A stretch of 64,000 nt of DNA from Synechococcus sp. CC9311 (GTDB taxonomy: Bacteria; Cyanobacteriota; Cyanobacteriia; PCC-6307; Cyanobiaceae): positions 868,001 through 932,000 of the forward strand of contig NC_008319.1 in the NCBI RefSeq assembly GCF_000014585.1, written 5' to 3'. Made by a program: the position numbers and the translations under genes. Positions 56,203-64,000 of this stretch are shown piece by piece. The first letter of the stretch is position 1, and the number at the start of each line of letters is the position of its first letter. The notes beneath the pieces were generated by a model that ran no database searches, had not been told where the DNA came from, and saw nothing but the letters and a program-made list of their open reading frames with translations.

Positions 56203-57921
56203 CTAAGCGGGAGCTAGTGGGTTCAGTTGCTGCAGCATGCGCCCAGCAATGCGACGAGGGCTAAAGGTTCGTCCGATCAGGGAGGTCAGGGACCTGATGT
56301 CTTCCGTACTGAGGCGATCGTCACGCACAAGGGTGAGCAGCATTCGCCTGCGTAGGTCTGCGCCATCCTTACTCAGCAATAAGCGCAAACCTGCCCCTGC
56401 AACTGGAATGAGCTCAGCACCAGGTGTGGGAGCGTCACTGCCCACGACTTCTAGCAGGCTTTCCAGTCGTTCGAGGCGAAGATGACCTTCGGAATCGAAC
56501 AAGACCTCTAGAAGCTTTTCGCGCATCTCTTTGGTATCTCCAGCTAAGAGACGTTTGGCCACGTAGGGGTAGGCCACTGCAATGATTTTGAAATCTGGGT
56601 CAAGACGCAGGGCAAGACCTTCCTGGCTCACAACGGCACGGATGATGAGGGCGAACCGAGCTGGCACTCGGAATGGATAGTCGTACATCAATTCCGAAAA
56701 GCGATCGGTAATGGCTTTGAAATTGAAGGTGCCCACGGAATCACCCAGGCTTCCGCCCAACACTTCTCTCAGCGGAGGAATGATCGACTCAAGATCTGCG
56801 TTAGGTGCCAAAAATCCCAACTGTTGGAAATCGTTGGCCAGGGCAGAAAAGTCTTTATTGATGAGGTGAACGACCGCACCAGTGAGTGTTAAACGGTCGG
56901 AATCACTGATGGAGTCCATCATTCCGAAGTCCACGTAGGCCACGTGACCGAGATCTCCAGTTTGACCACTCAGGGCAAATAAGTTCCCTGGGTGAGGATC
57001 TGCATGGAAGTATCCGTATTCGAGAAGTTGTTGTAGGCCGCTGATTACACCTGTGCGGATGAGGGCTGGGGGATTGAGACGTTGAGATTTCAACTCCTGC
57101 CGATCTCTCATCTTGGTCCCATGAATCCAGGAGGTGGTGAGCACTCGCTTTGCTGAAAGCAATCGCTCTACTTTTGGAATTGTGACGGCTGGATTATCAG
57201 CAAACAGGGTTGAAAAGCGTTCGGCGTTGTCGGCTTCGCAGTAGTAATCAATTTCTTCAAACAAACTGCGACCAAACTCATCGATAATCTCTCCCAATCC
57301 GAAGCCCAAGTTGAGAGGCAGAAAAGGTGCTCCCAAAACGCCCAAGGTGCGAATCAGCACCATGTCACGGCGCAAAATAAAGGCGAGATTGGGCCGCTGC
57401 ACCTTCACCGCAACCCAATGCTGACCATGCAAACGCGCCTTGTAGACCTGACCCAGGCTGGCTGCCGCAACAGGCACGGTGGGGAAGTCTTCGAAGAGTT
57501 GCTCCACCGGAGCTCCTAGCTCCTCTTCAACGGTTTGTAGTGCGATTGCGTGGTCGAAAGAGGGGAGATCGTCCTGAAGCTTGGTGAGTTCATCGAGCCA
57601 ATCACGTCGGATCAGATCAGGCCGTGTGGACAGGGCTTGTCCCACTTTGATGAAACAAGGCCCTAGATTTGTAAGAGTTCGAAGAAGGGTTCTCGCCAGT
57701 TTGCGCTGCACCTCGGAATCTTTACTTCTGCCACGAAGCAGCAAGCTGACCACTAAACCAGTTAGTGCCCAGACGATTTGGAATATCCGCGGTAGATAAA
57801 TCCAGGGTCTCAATAAGAGCCAGCGCGCATCTTTTCCAGGCGCGTAACGCATGCGTGTTTCTGAAGAGTCTTTCAATTGCGTGTTGTCGGCCAAACGGCT
57901 TCGCTCTGGCATATCCAACAC
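56203..57921 (-). CDS. ABC1/UbiB-family atypical kinase
   Basis: A 572-aa ABC1 (AarF/UbiB) protein. It has the invariant Lys in WVAVKVQRPN, the family's KxGQ-like KVGQALSTRPDLI motif, the Ala-rich loop, HADPHPGNLF (catalytic region) and the metal-binding VDFGMMD. The N-terminus has a membrane segment (IVWALTGLVVSLLLR). Members regulate quinone or lipid metabolism and plastoglobule-type processes; the target is not defined. It lies 42 bases upstream of the membrane protein and may be co-transcribed. Confidence 0.92.
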   Translation of the reverse strand: MLDMPERSRLADNTQLKDSSETRMRYAPGKDARWLLLRPWIYLPRIFQIVWALTGLVVSLLLRGRSKDSEVQRKLARTLLRTLTNLGPCFIKVGQALSTRPDLIRRDWLDELTKLQDDLPSFDHAIALQTVEEELGAPVEQLFEDFPTVPVAAASLGQVYKARLHGQHWVAVKVQRPNLAFILRRDMVLIRTLGVLGAPFLPLNLGFGLGEIIDEFGRSLFEEIDYYCEADNAERFSTLFADNPAVTIPKVERLLSAKRVLTTSWIHGTKMRDRQELKSQRLNPPALIRTGVISGLQQLLEYGYFHADPHPGNLFALSGQTGDLGHVAYVDFGMMDSISDSDRLTLTGAVVHLINKDFSALANDFQQLGFLAPNADLESIIPPLREVLGGSLGDSVGTFNFKAITDRFSELMYDYPFRVPARFALIIRAVVSQEGLALRLDPDFKIIAVAYPYVAKRLLAGDTKEMREKLLEVLFDSEGHLRLERLESLLEVVGSDAPTPGAELIPVAGAGLRLLLSKDGADLRRRMLLTLVRDDRLSTEDIRSLTSLIGRTFSPRRIAGRMLQQLNPLAPA

Positions 57922-58137
57922 GTTCGAATCTTCTGGAAGTGAATCTTAGGCAGATTGTTCCTTCAACTCGTTTAATTGGCTGTTGCGTTGCCATCGTTGT
58001 TGTGTTGTTGTCATTTCGATCCGTTGGCTGTTGTGCGAGCCCTGCCCTGCGCGATCACTGTTCGGAGTGATCAACGTTCATCGCTATCAAGTTTGTAGGG
58101 CGATCGATTTGGCTGGACTGAAGAAGCGCAGGCCCTT

Positions 58138-59562
58138 ATGCACTCCTTAATTCCGTTGCTATGGCCTGATCGGCGGCAGTCGTTGCATTTGCCGGTGCAT
58201 GGTCGGGGCAGAGCCTTGCCGCCAGCTCTGAAGCGCCTGCTGCGGAAGCCACCCGGTAGTTGGGATCTTCCAGAACTTCCTGAGATTGGTGGGCCCCTTG
58301 AGAAGGATGGTGCTGTTGCAGATGCGCAAGCGCGACTGGCTTCCCGGTTGGGTGTTGCCGGTTGTTGGTTCGGTGTTAACGGTTCAACTGGTTTGCTTCA
58401 AGCAGCGCTTTCGGCCTTGGCTGGACCTGGCCAGGCTGTGTTGTTACCGCGCAATGCGCATCGCAGCTTGATTGCTGCCTGCGTGTTGGGAGGGATTCGG
58501 CCTGTTTTTTTACCTGTTCCATTCCTTTCTGATCGTGGACATCCGGGTGCGATGTCTGCGCAGGGTTTGGAGAGCGCGCTCACAGCTCTGCCTTCCATCC
58601 CTGAGTCGATCGTGGGCGCCGTGTTGGTGCATCCCACCTATCACGGTTATGCATCCGACCCCACCCCTTTAATCGCAGCCCTGCATCGTCGCGGCTTGCC
58701 CGTGCTTGTGGATGAAGCGCATGGCACCCACTTTGCTTTCGCTGGTGGGGAAGCCTTGCCTCGCTCCTCCCTTCATGCGGGCGCTGATCTCGTTGTGCAT
58801 TCCTTGCATAAATCAGCACCTGGTCTGGGGCAGACAGCTGTTCTTTGGCTTCAGGGCATGCGTGTGAGTTCTGCAGCAGTGCGAGCGTCGTTGCTTAGGT
58901 TTCAGACCAGCAGCCCCAGTGCCTTGTTGTTGGCCTCCTGTGAGGCCACTTTGAATTGGATGCTGACCCCAACCTGGGAACGCTTGCTGCAGAGAAGATT
59001 GAAAGAAGCGCGTCAGCTTGCCATTCGACTTGTTGCTGCAGGACTGCCGTTGAGGAGCAGTGATGACCCCTTGCGTTTGATTTTGCTGACGGCTGAGAAG
59101 GGAATCAGTGGTTTGGATGCCGATGCATGGTTAATGCAGCGTGGATTAATCGCTGAACTTCCAGAACCCTTTTGTTTAACCTTTTGCCTGGGCTTGGCGT
59201 CTCAGCATGGGTTGGCCCAACGTATGCAACGACTTTGGCGGAGGCTTCAGGAGTCTCACCCCAGTTCTGGGCCTTTGGAACCGTTGCTCTTGCCGCCGTT
59301 ACAGACCTGTTCAACGCCTGAACTGCTTCCAGCGCTTGCTGTTCGGGCTCCAGCGTGTGAGCTGTCTATCCACGACAGCGCTGGACGTATTGCCGCAGAA
59401 ATGATTTGTCCTTATCCGCCAGGCGTTCCATTGCTCATCCCTGGCGAAAGAATTGGATTGGATCGCTTGGAGTGGTTGTTGAGTCAGCACCGCAGATGGC
59501 CGGAACTGGTGCCCGGTATGGTGAAAGTTCTGGCTGAAGAGCCGCAGGTGCAACTGGGGTGA
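58138..59562 (+). CDS. Orn/Lys/Arg decarboxylase-family PLP enzyme
   Basis: A 474-aa fold-type I PLP enzyme of the Orn/Lys/Arg decarboxylase family. The N-terminus LHLPVHGRGRALP, GVNGSTGLLQAALSA, the PLP-contact VLVDEAHGTHFAFA and the PLP-Lys in VVHSLHKSAPGLGQTA are typical. The short form, like B. subtilis YaaO, lacks a long N-terminal wing domain. It could make cadaverine, putrescine or agmatine; substrate unclear. It overlaps cdsA by four bases (GTGA), which suggests co-translation, though the roles seem unrelated. Confidence 0.88.
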   Translation: MHSLIPLLWPDRRQSLHLPVHGRGRALPPALKRLLRKPPGSWDLPELPEIGGPLEKDGAVADAQARLASRLGVAGCWFGVNGSTGLLQAALSALAGPGQAVLLPRNAHRSLIAACVLGGIRPVFLPVPFLSDRGHPGAMSAQGLESALTALPSIPESIVGAVLVHPTYHGYASDPTPLIAALHRRGLPVLVDEAHGTHFAFAGGEALPRSSLHAGADLVVHSLHKSAPGLGQTAVLWLQGMRVSSAAVRASLLRFQTSSPSALLLASCEATLNWMLTPTWERLLQRRLKEARQLAIRLVAAGLPLRSSDDPLRLILLTAEKGISGLDADAWLMQRGLIAELPEPFCLTFCLGLASQHGLAQRMQRLWRRLQESHPSSGPLEPLLLPPLQTCSTPELLPALAVRAPACELSIHDSAGRIAAEMICPYPPGVPLLIPGERIGLDRLEWLLSQHRRWPELVPGMVKVLAEEPQVQLG

Positions 59563-60479
59563 TTTCAGACGTAGCGAGCAGCAGCCAAGGCAAAACCAAG
59601 AAGGGTTTTGATCGCAAGCGCTTGCTCAGTGGATTGCTGGCTGGCGCTTTTGGCTTGCTGGTGGTGGGCCTCGGCGGGTGGTGGTTCACGCTCGCGTTGG
59701 GGGTGATCGTGCATCTGGGTTTGTTGGAATTTTTCCGAATGGCCCAGTTCAAAGGCATGAGGCCTGCCACAAAAACAACGCTCGTGGCATGCCAGCTCTT
59801 GCTCTTCAGCACGCAGTGGGCCAATTCAGGAGGTCTTCCGGCTCTTTTACCTGATGCAGTGCTGCCTTTATCGGGTGCAGCAATCTGTGGTTGGTTGTTA
59901 TTGCAGCCCGTAACAGGATCGATTGCCGACATTGCCGCTTCAATTTTCGGTTTGTTTTATCTCGGTTTCTTGCCAAGCCATTGGTTAAGACTTCGCAATC
60001 TCACTGATTTTGATGTTGCTCCCATTTTGCAACGTTTAAGTCTTGATAATTCCTGGCTTTCATCGGGATTATTGATCACACTTGCTGCCTGTTTGATGGT
60101 CGTTGCGAGTGATATTGGCTCTTACATGATTGGTCGTCGATTTGGGCGTCATCCTTTGTCTCCTATCTCTCCGTCGAAAACGATTGAGGGGGCAATCGGA
60201 GGTGCGTTGTGCTCTGTTGTGGTGGGAGCTTTGATGGCAAGTGTTATGGGGTGGACTCTGGGGTGGTTGAGTGGAGGCTTGCTTGGAGCATTGGTGGCTC
60301 TCTTTGCGCTCGTCGGAGATCTCACTGAGTCGATGATGAAACGAGATGCAGGTGTTAAAGATTCTGGCGATGCTCTCCCTGGTCATGGGGGGATCCTTGA
60401 CCGGATTGATAGTTATTTATTCACTCCTGCGGTGGTGTATTACGCCTTGGTTTTGGTGATGCCTTTGATCGCAAGTTAG
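59559..60479 (+). CDS. cdsA: phosphatidate cytidylyltransferase
   Basis: A 306-aa membrane enzyme making CDP-diacylglycerol for phospholipid (PG) synthesis. There are about 7-8 membrane segments, and the C-terminal signature: SKTIEGAIGG, then GDLTESMMKRDAGVKDSGD and LPGHGGILDRIDS. PG is essential for photosystem II. The GTG start overlaps the decarboxylase stop by four bases. It is convergent with the DUF2993 gene. Confidence 0.95.
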   Translation: MISDVASSSQGKTKKGFDRKRLLSGLLAGAFGLLVVGLGGWWFTLALGVIVHLGLLEFFRMAQFKGMRPATKTTLVACQLLLFSTQWANSGGLPALLPDAVLPLSGAAICGWLLLQPVTGSIADIAASIFGLFYLGFLPSHWLRLRNLTDFDVAPILQRLSLDNSWLSSGLLITLAACLMVVASDIGSYMIGRRFGRHPLSPISPSKTIEGAIGGALCSVVVGALMASVMGWTLGWLSGGLLGALVALFALVGDLTESMMKRDAGVKDSGDALPGHGGILDRIDSYLFTPAVVYYALVLVMPLIAS

Positions 60480-60496
60480 TTCTTGTAAATTAAAGT

Positions 60497-61126
60497 TTAG
60501 GGGCTGACAGTTGCTTTCCCTTCAAGAATTAATTGGCCAGCTTTGAGGTGAGCTTTTTGAATGTGAATACCAGGATCCATCGGCAATAAAAACGATTTTC
60601 CTGTCTCGAGATGGGTGATCTGAATGGTGCCCTCTGAGGCTTGTAGGCCGAACCGAGCGCGTACAGGATCATGTGTTGAAATCACGGCAGCCTGCAATTC
60701 CAGTAAATCGTCGTCGATGCTCAAGGAACGAAGAGGCGTCAGCCCCATCAATTGCTCACTGAGGAGATCTGCCAGCCACCTCCAACGATCACTGGCCATT
60801 GCACGATTGAGATCGGCTCCGCTTAACACCACCTCCCCATCAATGTTGAAGGGATGGGAGAGCTGAATCGGCTGGCCAGGATTGGAGGGATTGATGTGTG
60901 CTTGAAGGGCACCCGTTTTCAGCTCAGCACGCAGAAGGGGGAGTTTTTGAAAACTCACCTTCCGGGCTGTTAAGGACACACCTTCCAGCTTGCCCCGCAG
61001 GAGTTGCAAGGCTGATCCTTGGAGAGTCAGCTTCAACTCACCCACTTCATCGCATTGACCTCGGATCCAAATCTGCAAACCATTGGAGAGCAGTTGAAGC
61101 AGAGGACCAGAGCTGTTTGCATTCAT
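60497..61126 (-). CDS. DUF2993 (LmeA-like) protein
   Basis: A 209-aa beta-rich protein of the DUF2993 family, whose mycobacterial member LmeA binds phospholipids in the envelope. Repeated beta-strand patterns with LRGKLEGVSLTARKVSF and LSGADLNRAMASDRW are typical. The ATG at 61126 forms an ATGA overlap with the upstream hydrolase stop, so I prefer it to ATG 61135. No signal peptide is seen at this start. Its place after an alpha/beta hydrolase in an operon suggests lipid handling, but that is inference. Confidence 0.85.
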   Translation of the reverse strand: MNANSSGPLLQLLSNGLQIWIRGQCDEVGELKLTLQGSALQLLRGKLEGVSLTARKVSFQKLPLLRAELKTGALQAHINPSNPGQPIQLSHPFNIDGEVVLSGADLNRAMASDRWRWLADLLSEQLMGLTPLRSLSIDDDLLELQAAVISTHDPVRARFGLQASEGTIQITHLETGKSFLLPMDPGIHIQKAHLKAGQLILEGKATVSP

Positions 61127-61998
61127 GGCAGGCATTCTGATCCCCGCCAGCGTTTTGCCACCAACTCCGGTTGATCGAGATGGGGAAGATGCCCGCAGTT
61201 GGCAACCAATTCAAGCTTGTCCCCCAATAACTCCTGAGCGGAACGTTTTTGAGGAGCGCGCAAGATCCGATCCTGCTCCCCCCAGAGCACATGCAGTGGC
61301 TGAGAAGGAAGTGGTGAACCGCAACCTGCAAACCCTCCGCTGCGGGCGAACGCCGCTAGCGAACGCGCCCATCCAGGCACCTTGAGATGCAGGGATGCAA
61401 TCTCAATTTCAGGTTCGCCAACGTTGCTGTCTGGATCGGCAAAGGCTTGTCTGCACAAACCTCGTCTGACGCCAGGCCTGCCCAAGAACCACACCCCCAG
61501 TTGGTCAAGCACTGGAGGTAGTGGCATCGGTTTGCCGTCCAGTCCTGCTGGAGCGAGAAGCAGCAAGCGATCGATGCGGTCGGGATGTCGCCGCGCGAGT
61601 TCCATCGCAACAGACCCACCCATTGAGGCCCCGATCACACCGATGGCTTCGTTTGTTGAAAAGGTATCCAGAAGTGCATCGAGATGTTTCAGGACCAGCT
61701 CAGGTCCGTAGCTGGTTTGTTCTGGTCTTGGGCAGAACCCGAATCCGAAGAGATCGGGAATGATCAGCGTGTTGTTGGTTTTAAGCAGGGGTACAAGACG
61801 TCGGAATTCCAGATTGGAACTATCAAATCCATGCAGCAACACCACCGGTGGCCCACTGCCCACTGTTACCACTGGATAGTGGTCAGCCCCCGCATCGGTG
61901 CAGGAGAGTTCCAACCAGTCCAAGCCTTTGAGCAGTTCACGGGCCAGAGGATCGAGAAGAGTGGAGGCTGCGTTCTCAAGAATGCGCTTGTTGGTCAA
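61123..61998 (-). CDS. alpha/beta-fold hydrolase
   Basis: A 291-aa hydrolase of the alpha/beta fold. Oxyanion HG in VVLLHGFDSSNLE, nucleophile Ser in IGASMGGSVA, Asp in WGEQDRI region and His in NCGHLPHLDQPELV. N-terminal extension (about 30 residues) with VLLDPLARELLKGL. It could be an esterase, lipase or thioesterase. Its start overlaps the iron-ADH stop as ATGA and its stop overlaps DUF2993, so the three are an operon. Confidence 0.9.
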   Translation of the reverse strand: MTNKRILENAASTLLDPLARELLKGLDWLELSCTDAGADHYPVVTVGSGPPVVLLHGFDSSNLEFRRLVPLLKTNNTLIIPDLFGFGFCPRPEQTSYGPELVLKHLDALLDTFSTNEAIGVIGASMGGSVAMELARRHPDRIDRLLLLAPAGLDGKPMPLPPVLDQLGVWFLGRPGVRRGLCRQAFADPDSNVGEPEIEIASLHLKVPGWARSLAAFARSGGFAGCGSPLPSQPLHVLWGEQDRILRAPQKRSAQELLGDKLELVANCGHLPHLDQPELVAKRWRGSECLP

Positions 61999-63128
61999 GC
62001 TTCAGTCTCCAGAGACGTATTGATGGAGCGACTGTCAGCCTCGGTGCTCACGAGAGCTTCAAGCAGATCGGTTTCGGTGACCTCGAAGGGGAGATGGTGT
62101 AGGTCGGATCCTGGCCGGCAGGCGAAGCTGCAAATGGCGCGCAAATCATGCAATCCTGTCTCTCCAAGCCCAAGATCTTGGAGAGAAACGGGTAGACCAA
62201 GTTCCTTGAGTAAGGGCAGAAGTTGGCGACGGGATTGGGCGGCCAGTTGATTGCCACCAAGGCGTTCTTCAAGCCGAAGCTGAACCAGAATGCCAAATCC
62301 CACTTTTTCCCCGTGCAACTTGCCGTGACAAGAAGGCAATTGCGTTAGGCCGTTATGGACTGCATGGGCCGCAACCGTCCTGCACTGCGCTCCTCCAAGG
62401 CCACCAATCACTCCGGCGGTAAGACCACAGGCTTCAGCAACCCGGACCCAGGCCTCACTCTCAGGACGAGCGATGGCGTCAAGGGCATCAATCAAAAGTT
62501 GATCGCGAAGCACTCGGGCCATTTGAACGGCCTGTTGGATCATTCCGTCCGTACTAGATCCGCTACTCACGGAAGCTTCGTACCACTTGGCTAGGGCGTC
62601 GGCGATACCACTGGAAAGGGTTTGATTCGGTGCTTGGCGAACCAGCCCATGATCAAAAATCAGGAGATCTGGGCAAGCATCGAGTGCCACGTCGGCAACA
62701 AACGCTCCATCTGGGGAATAAATGTTGGCGAGAGCTGTCCAACCTGCGCAGGTTGCTGCACTGAGCGGCACTGTGATGCAAGGAACTTTGAGGCGATAGG
62801 CCAGGAGCTTTCCTGCGTCTAAAACCTTGCCTCCTCCTGCTGCAATCAAGGAGTCACACGCAGTTGCCTTGAGCGAGGCCTCAAGGCGAATGAGGTCATC
62901 CTCACAGCAGTCGAAGTTGAGTTGAACTTCTTCAACTGTCAGTTCGTTTGAAATGAGATCAGCCTTCAAACCATCACGTATGGCTTGAGTTGCTGGGCTA
63001 CGCCCTAGCAGTGCTGGTCTTTGACAGAGGTCTGCAATGGCAGGAAGGCCACGTTGCCATGCTTGCTCTCCCCGAATGACCCGGGAAGGAGCAATGGCAT
63101 GTGTGTGGCAAACCAACGACGTGGTCAT
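61995..63128 (-). CDS. iron-containing alcohol dehydrogenase family protein (glycerol-dehydrogenase-like)
   Basis: A 377-aa Fe-ADH-superfamily oxidoreductase. The NAD-binding GGGKVLDAGKLLAYRLKVP, the conserved PLSAATCAGWTALANIYSPDG and the metal-ligand parts SGIADALAKWYEA, AAHAVHNGLTQLPSCHGKLHGEKVG (Asp/His ligands) are visible. Closest to glycerol dehydrogenase-type or 3-dehydroquinate-synthase-like members; the exact substrate is unknown. Its stop overlaps the hydrolase start by four bases. It ends close to clpC, 8 bases away. Confidence 0.88.
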   Translation of the reverse strand: MTTSLVCHTHAIAPSRVIRGEQAWQRGLPAIADLCQRPALLGRSPATQAIRDGLKADLISNELTVEEVQLNFDCCEDDLIRLEASLKATACDSLIAAGGGKVLDAGKLLAYRLKVPCITVPLSAATCAGWTALANIYSPDGAFVADVALDACPDLLIFDHGLVRQAPNQTLSSGIADALAKWYEASVSSGSSTDGMIQQAVQMARVLRDQLLIDALDAIARPESEAWVRVAEACGLTAGVIGGLGGAQCRTVAAHAVHNGLTQLPSCHGKLHGEKVGFGILVQLRLEERLGGNQLAAQSRRQLLPLLKELGLPVSLQDLGLGETGLHDLRAICSFACRPGSDLHHLPFEVTETDLLEALVSTEADSRSINTSLETEA

Positions 63129-63136
63129 GGTTTGAC

Positions 63137-64000
63137 TCAGACCCCAGCGTTGGCCAATTGCGGTGTCACTGGAGTGGCGGTTTTGAGGTGGCGAACAACC
63201 ACTTTTTTATCGTCGTCGATGTCCACTTCAGCGGAATCTCCCTCTTTGATGCGGCCGGTGAGGACTTCCTCAGCCAGGCTGTCCTCGAGCAGGCGCATCA
63301 CCGCACGACGCAGGGGCCTTGCTCCGTAAGCAGGGTTGTATCCCTCCTCAACAAGACGTTCTTTGAAAGCGTTGGAGACCGTCAAAGTAATCCCTTTGTC
63401 ACCAATTCGAGCAAACACTTCCTTAAGCATGATTTCCGCGATGTCTTTCACCTCTTCACGATTGAGTTGACGGAAGACAATAATCTCATCTAGACGATTA
63501 AGGAATTCAGGACGGAAGTACTGCTTCAGTTCCTCATTGACCAGTGATTTAATTCTGTTGTACTGATTCTCTTCGGCATTTTCACCAGAGAATTCGAAGC
63601 CCAAACCACCGCCGCCTTTTTCAATCACTTTCGAACCGATGTTCGACGTCATGATGATCAAAGTATTTTTGAAATCAACGGTTCTTCCTTTGGAATCTGT
63701 CAGACGACCATCTTCTAAAAGTTGCAATAGCAAATTGAAGACATCTGGATGAGCCTTCTCAATCTCGTCAAAGAGCACAACCGTATATGGACGACGGCGA
63801 ACGGCTTCTGTGAGCTGCCCTCCTTCATTAAATCCCACGTATCCCGGAGGTGAACCGATCAATTTGCTGACCGTATGCCTCTCCATGAATTCCGACATGT
63901 CAAGACGGATCATCGCTTCTTCGCTACCGAAGAAGTAGGCGGCGAGTGCCTTAGTGAGTTCTGTTTTGCCGACACCTGTAGGACCTGAGAAAATGAAGCT
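63137..64000 (-). CDS. clpC: ClpC AAA+ chaperone/protease ATPase, 3' part
   Basis: The window shows the C-terminal 287 codons of ClpC, in frame from base 64000. The second nucleotide-binding domain is visible: Walker [13 protein letters not shown] (visible just inside the right edge), [18 protein letters not shown], Walker [15 protein letters not shown], sensor [15 protein letters not shown], and the C-terminal [17 protein letters not shown]. With ClpP it unfolds and degrades proteins. The N-domain, first ATPase domain and start lie outside the window. The gene is upstream of the iron-ADH operon on the same strand. Confidence 0.97.
   Translation of the reverse strand, partial: SFIFSGPTGVGKTELTKALAAYFFGSEEAMIRLDMSEFMERHTVSKLIGSPPGYVGFNEGGQLTEAVRRRPYTVVLFDEIEKAHPDVFNLLLQLLEDGRLTDSKGRTVDFKNTLIIMTSNIGSKVIEKGGGGLGFEFSGENAEENQYNRIKSLVNEELKQYFRPEFLNRLDEIIVFRQLNREEVKDIAEIMLKEVFARIGDKGITLTVSNAFKERLVEEGYNPAYGARPLRRAVMRLLEDSLAEEVLTGRIKEGDSAEVDIDDDKKVVVRHLKTATPVTPQLANAGV

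Overview
The window looks like a stretch of a picocyanobacterial chromosome, most likely a marine Synechococcus (sub-cluster 5.1). The evidence is the gene set: magnesium-chelatase ChlI, PetG, cytochrome cM, a CAAD membrane protein, CrtL-type lycopene cyclase, ferredoxin-NADP reductase with an N-terminal phycobilisome-linker (CpcD) domain, the circadian kinase SasA, BciA-type divinyl chlorophyllide reductase and the small RNA Yfr1. Genes are tightly packed, often with 4-nt ATGA/GTGA/TTGA overlaps. I see no insertion sequence, prophage, CRISPR array or rRNA; one tRNA (Glu, TTC) is present. The species assignment is inference from gene content only.

Layout. 1-0.7 kb: poor in genes, AT-rich. 0.7-6.0 kb: minus-strand run cytM-trmJ-serine hydrolase-DUF3370-chlI-ruvC. 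6.0-9.8 kb: petG (+) overlapping rsmD (-), then hisH, trxA, Yfr1, guaB3 and CAAD on the minus strand. 9.9-13.8 kb: gyrA-crtL. 13.8-18.4 kb: GH57 enzyme, leuA, a lone sugar-ABC permease and a coiled-coil membrane protein. 18.5-22.6 kb: small genes (Nif11-like peptide, 2Fe-2S ferredoxin, hypotheticals, a thiamine-binding-type protein, a secreted HExxH protein, an RluA-type pseudouridine synthase). 22.6-28.7 kb: 7TM-HD protein, folD, crtE, DUF212, RecD-like helicase. 28.7-30.8 kb: gene-poor, AT-rich stretch with several previously easy-to-miss tiny genes and a strong terminator. 31.1-38.5 kb (minus): GAP-family membrane protein, histidine phosphatase, acylphosphatase, cobyrinate amidase, opcA-zwf, petH. 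38.6-47.6 kb: SRPBCC protein, tRNA-Glu, sasA, two hypotheticals, pepN, GHL10 glycosidase-like protein, prs, hypothetical. 47.6-48.9 kb: second gene-poor stretch with tiny ORFs and a tandem repeat. 48.9-64 kb: degenerate LCP protein, bciA, malQ, RodZ-like, RluB-type synthase, a group-2 sigma factor, membrane protein, ABC1 kinase, PLP decarboxylase-cdsA, a DUF2993/alpha-beta hydrolase/iron-ADH operon, and the 3' part of clpC running off the right edge.

Functionally the window is mostly core metabolism: pigment synthesis (chlI, bciA, crtE, crtL), photosynthetic electron flow (petG, petH, cytM, ferredoxin), night-time carbon catabolism (zwf-opcA, GH57, malQ) with the clock output kinase sasA, one-carbon and amino-acid/nucleotide synthesis (folD, leuA, hisH, guaB3, prs), rRNA modification (rsmD, trmJ, two pseudouridine synthases) and DNA upkeep (ruvC, gyrA, RecD-like). 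No clear new multi-gene system is visible. The most unusual items are a LytR-CpsA-Psr protein lacking two usual active-site arginines, a cluster of uncharacterised mini-genes in the AT-rich stretch (54-aa cysteine-rich, 45-aa membrane and 58-aa NblA-like proteins), the antisense overlap of petG with rsmD, and nested SD-led microORFs near 48.5 kb.
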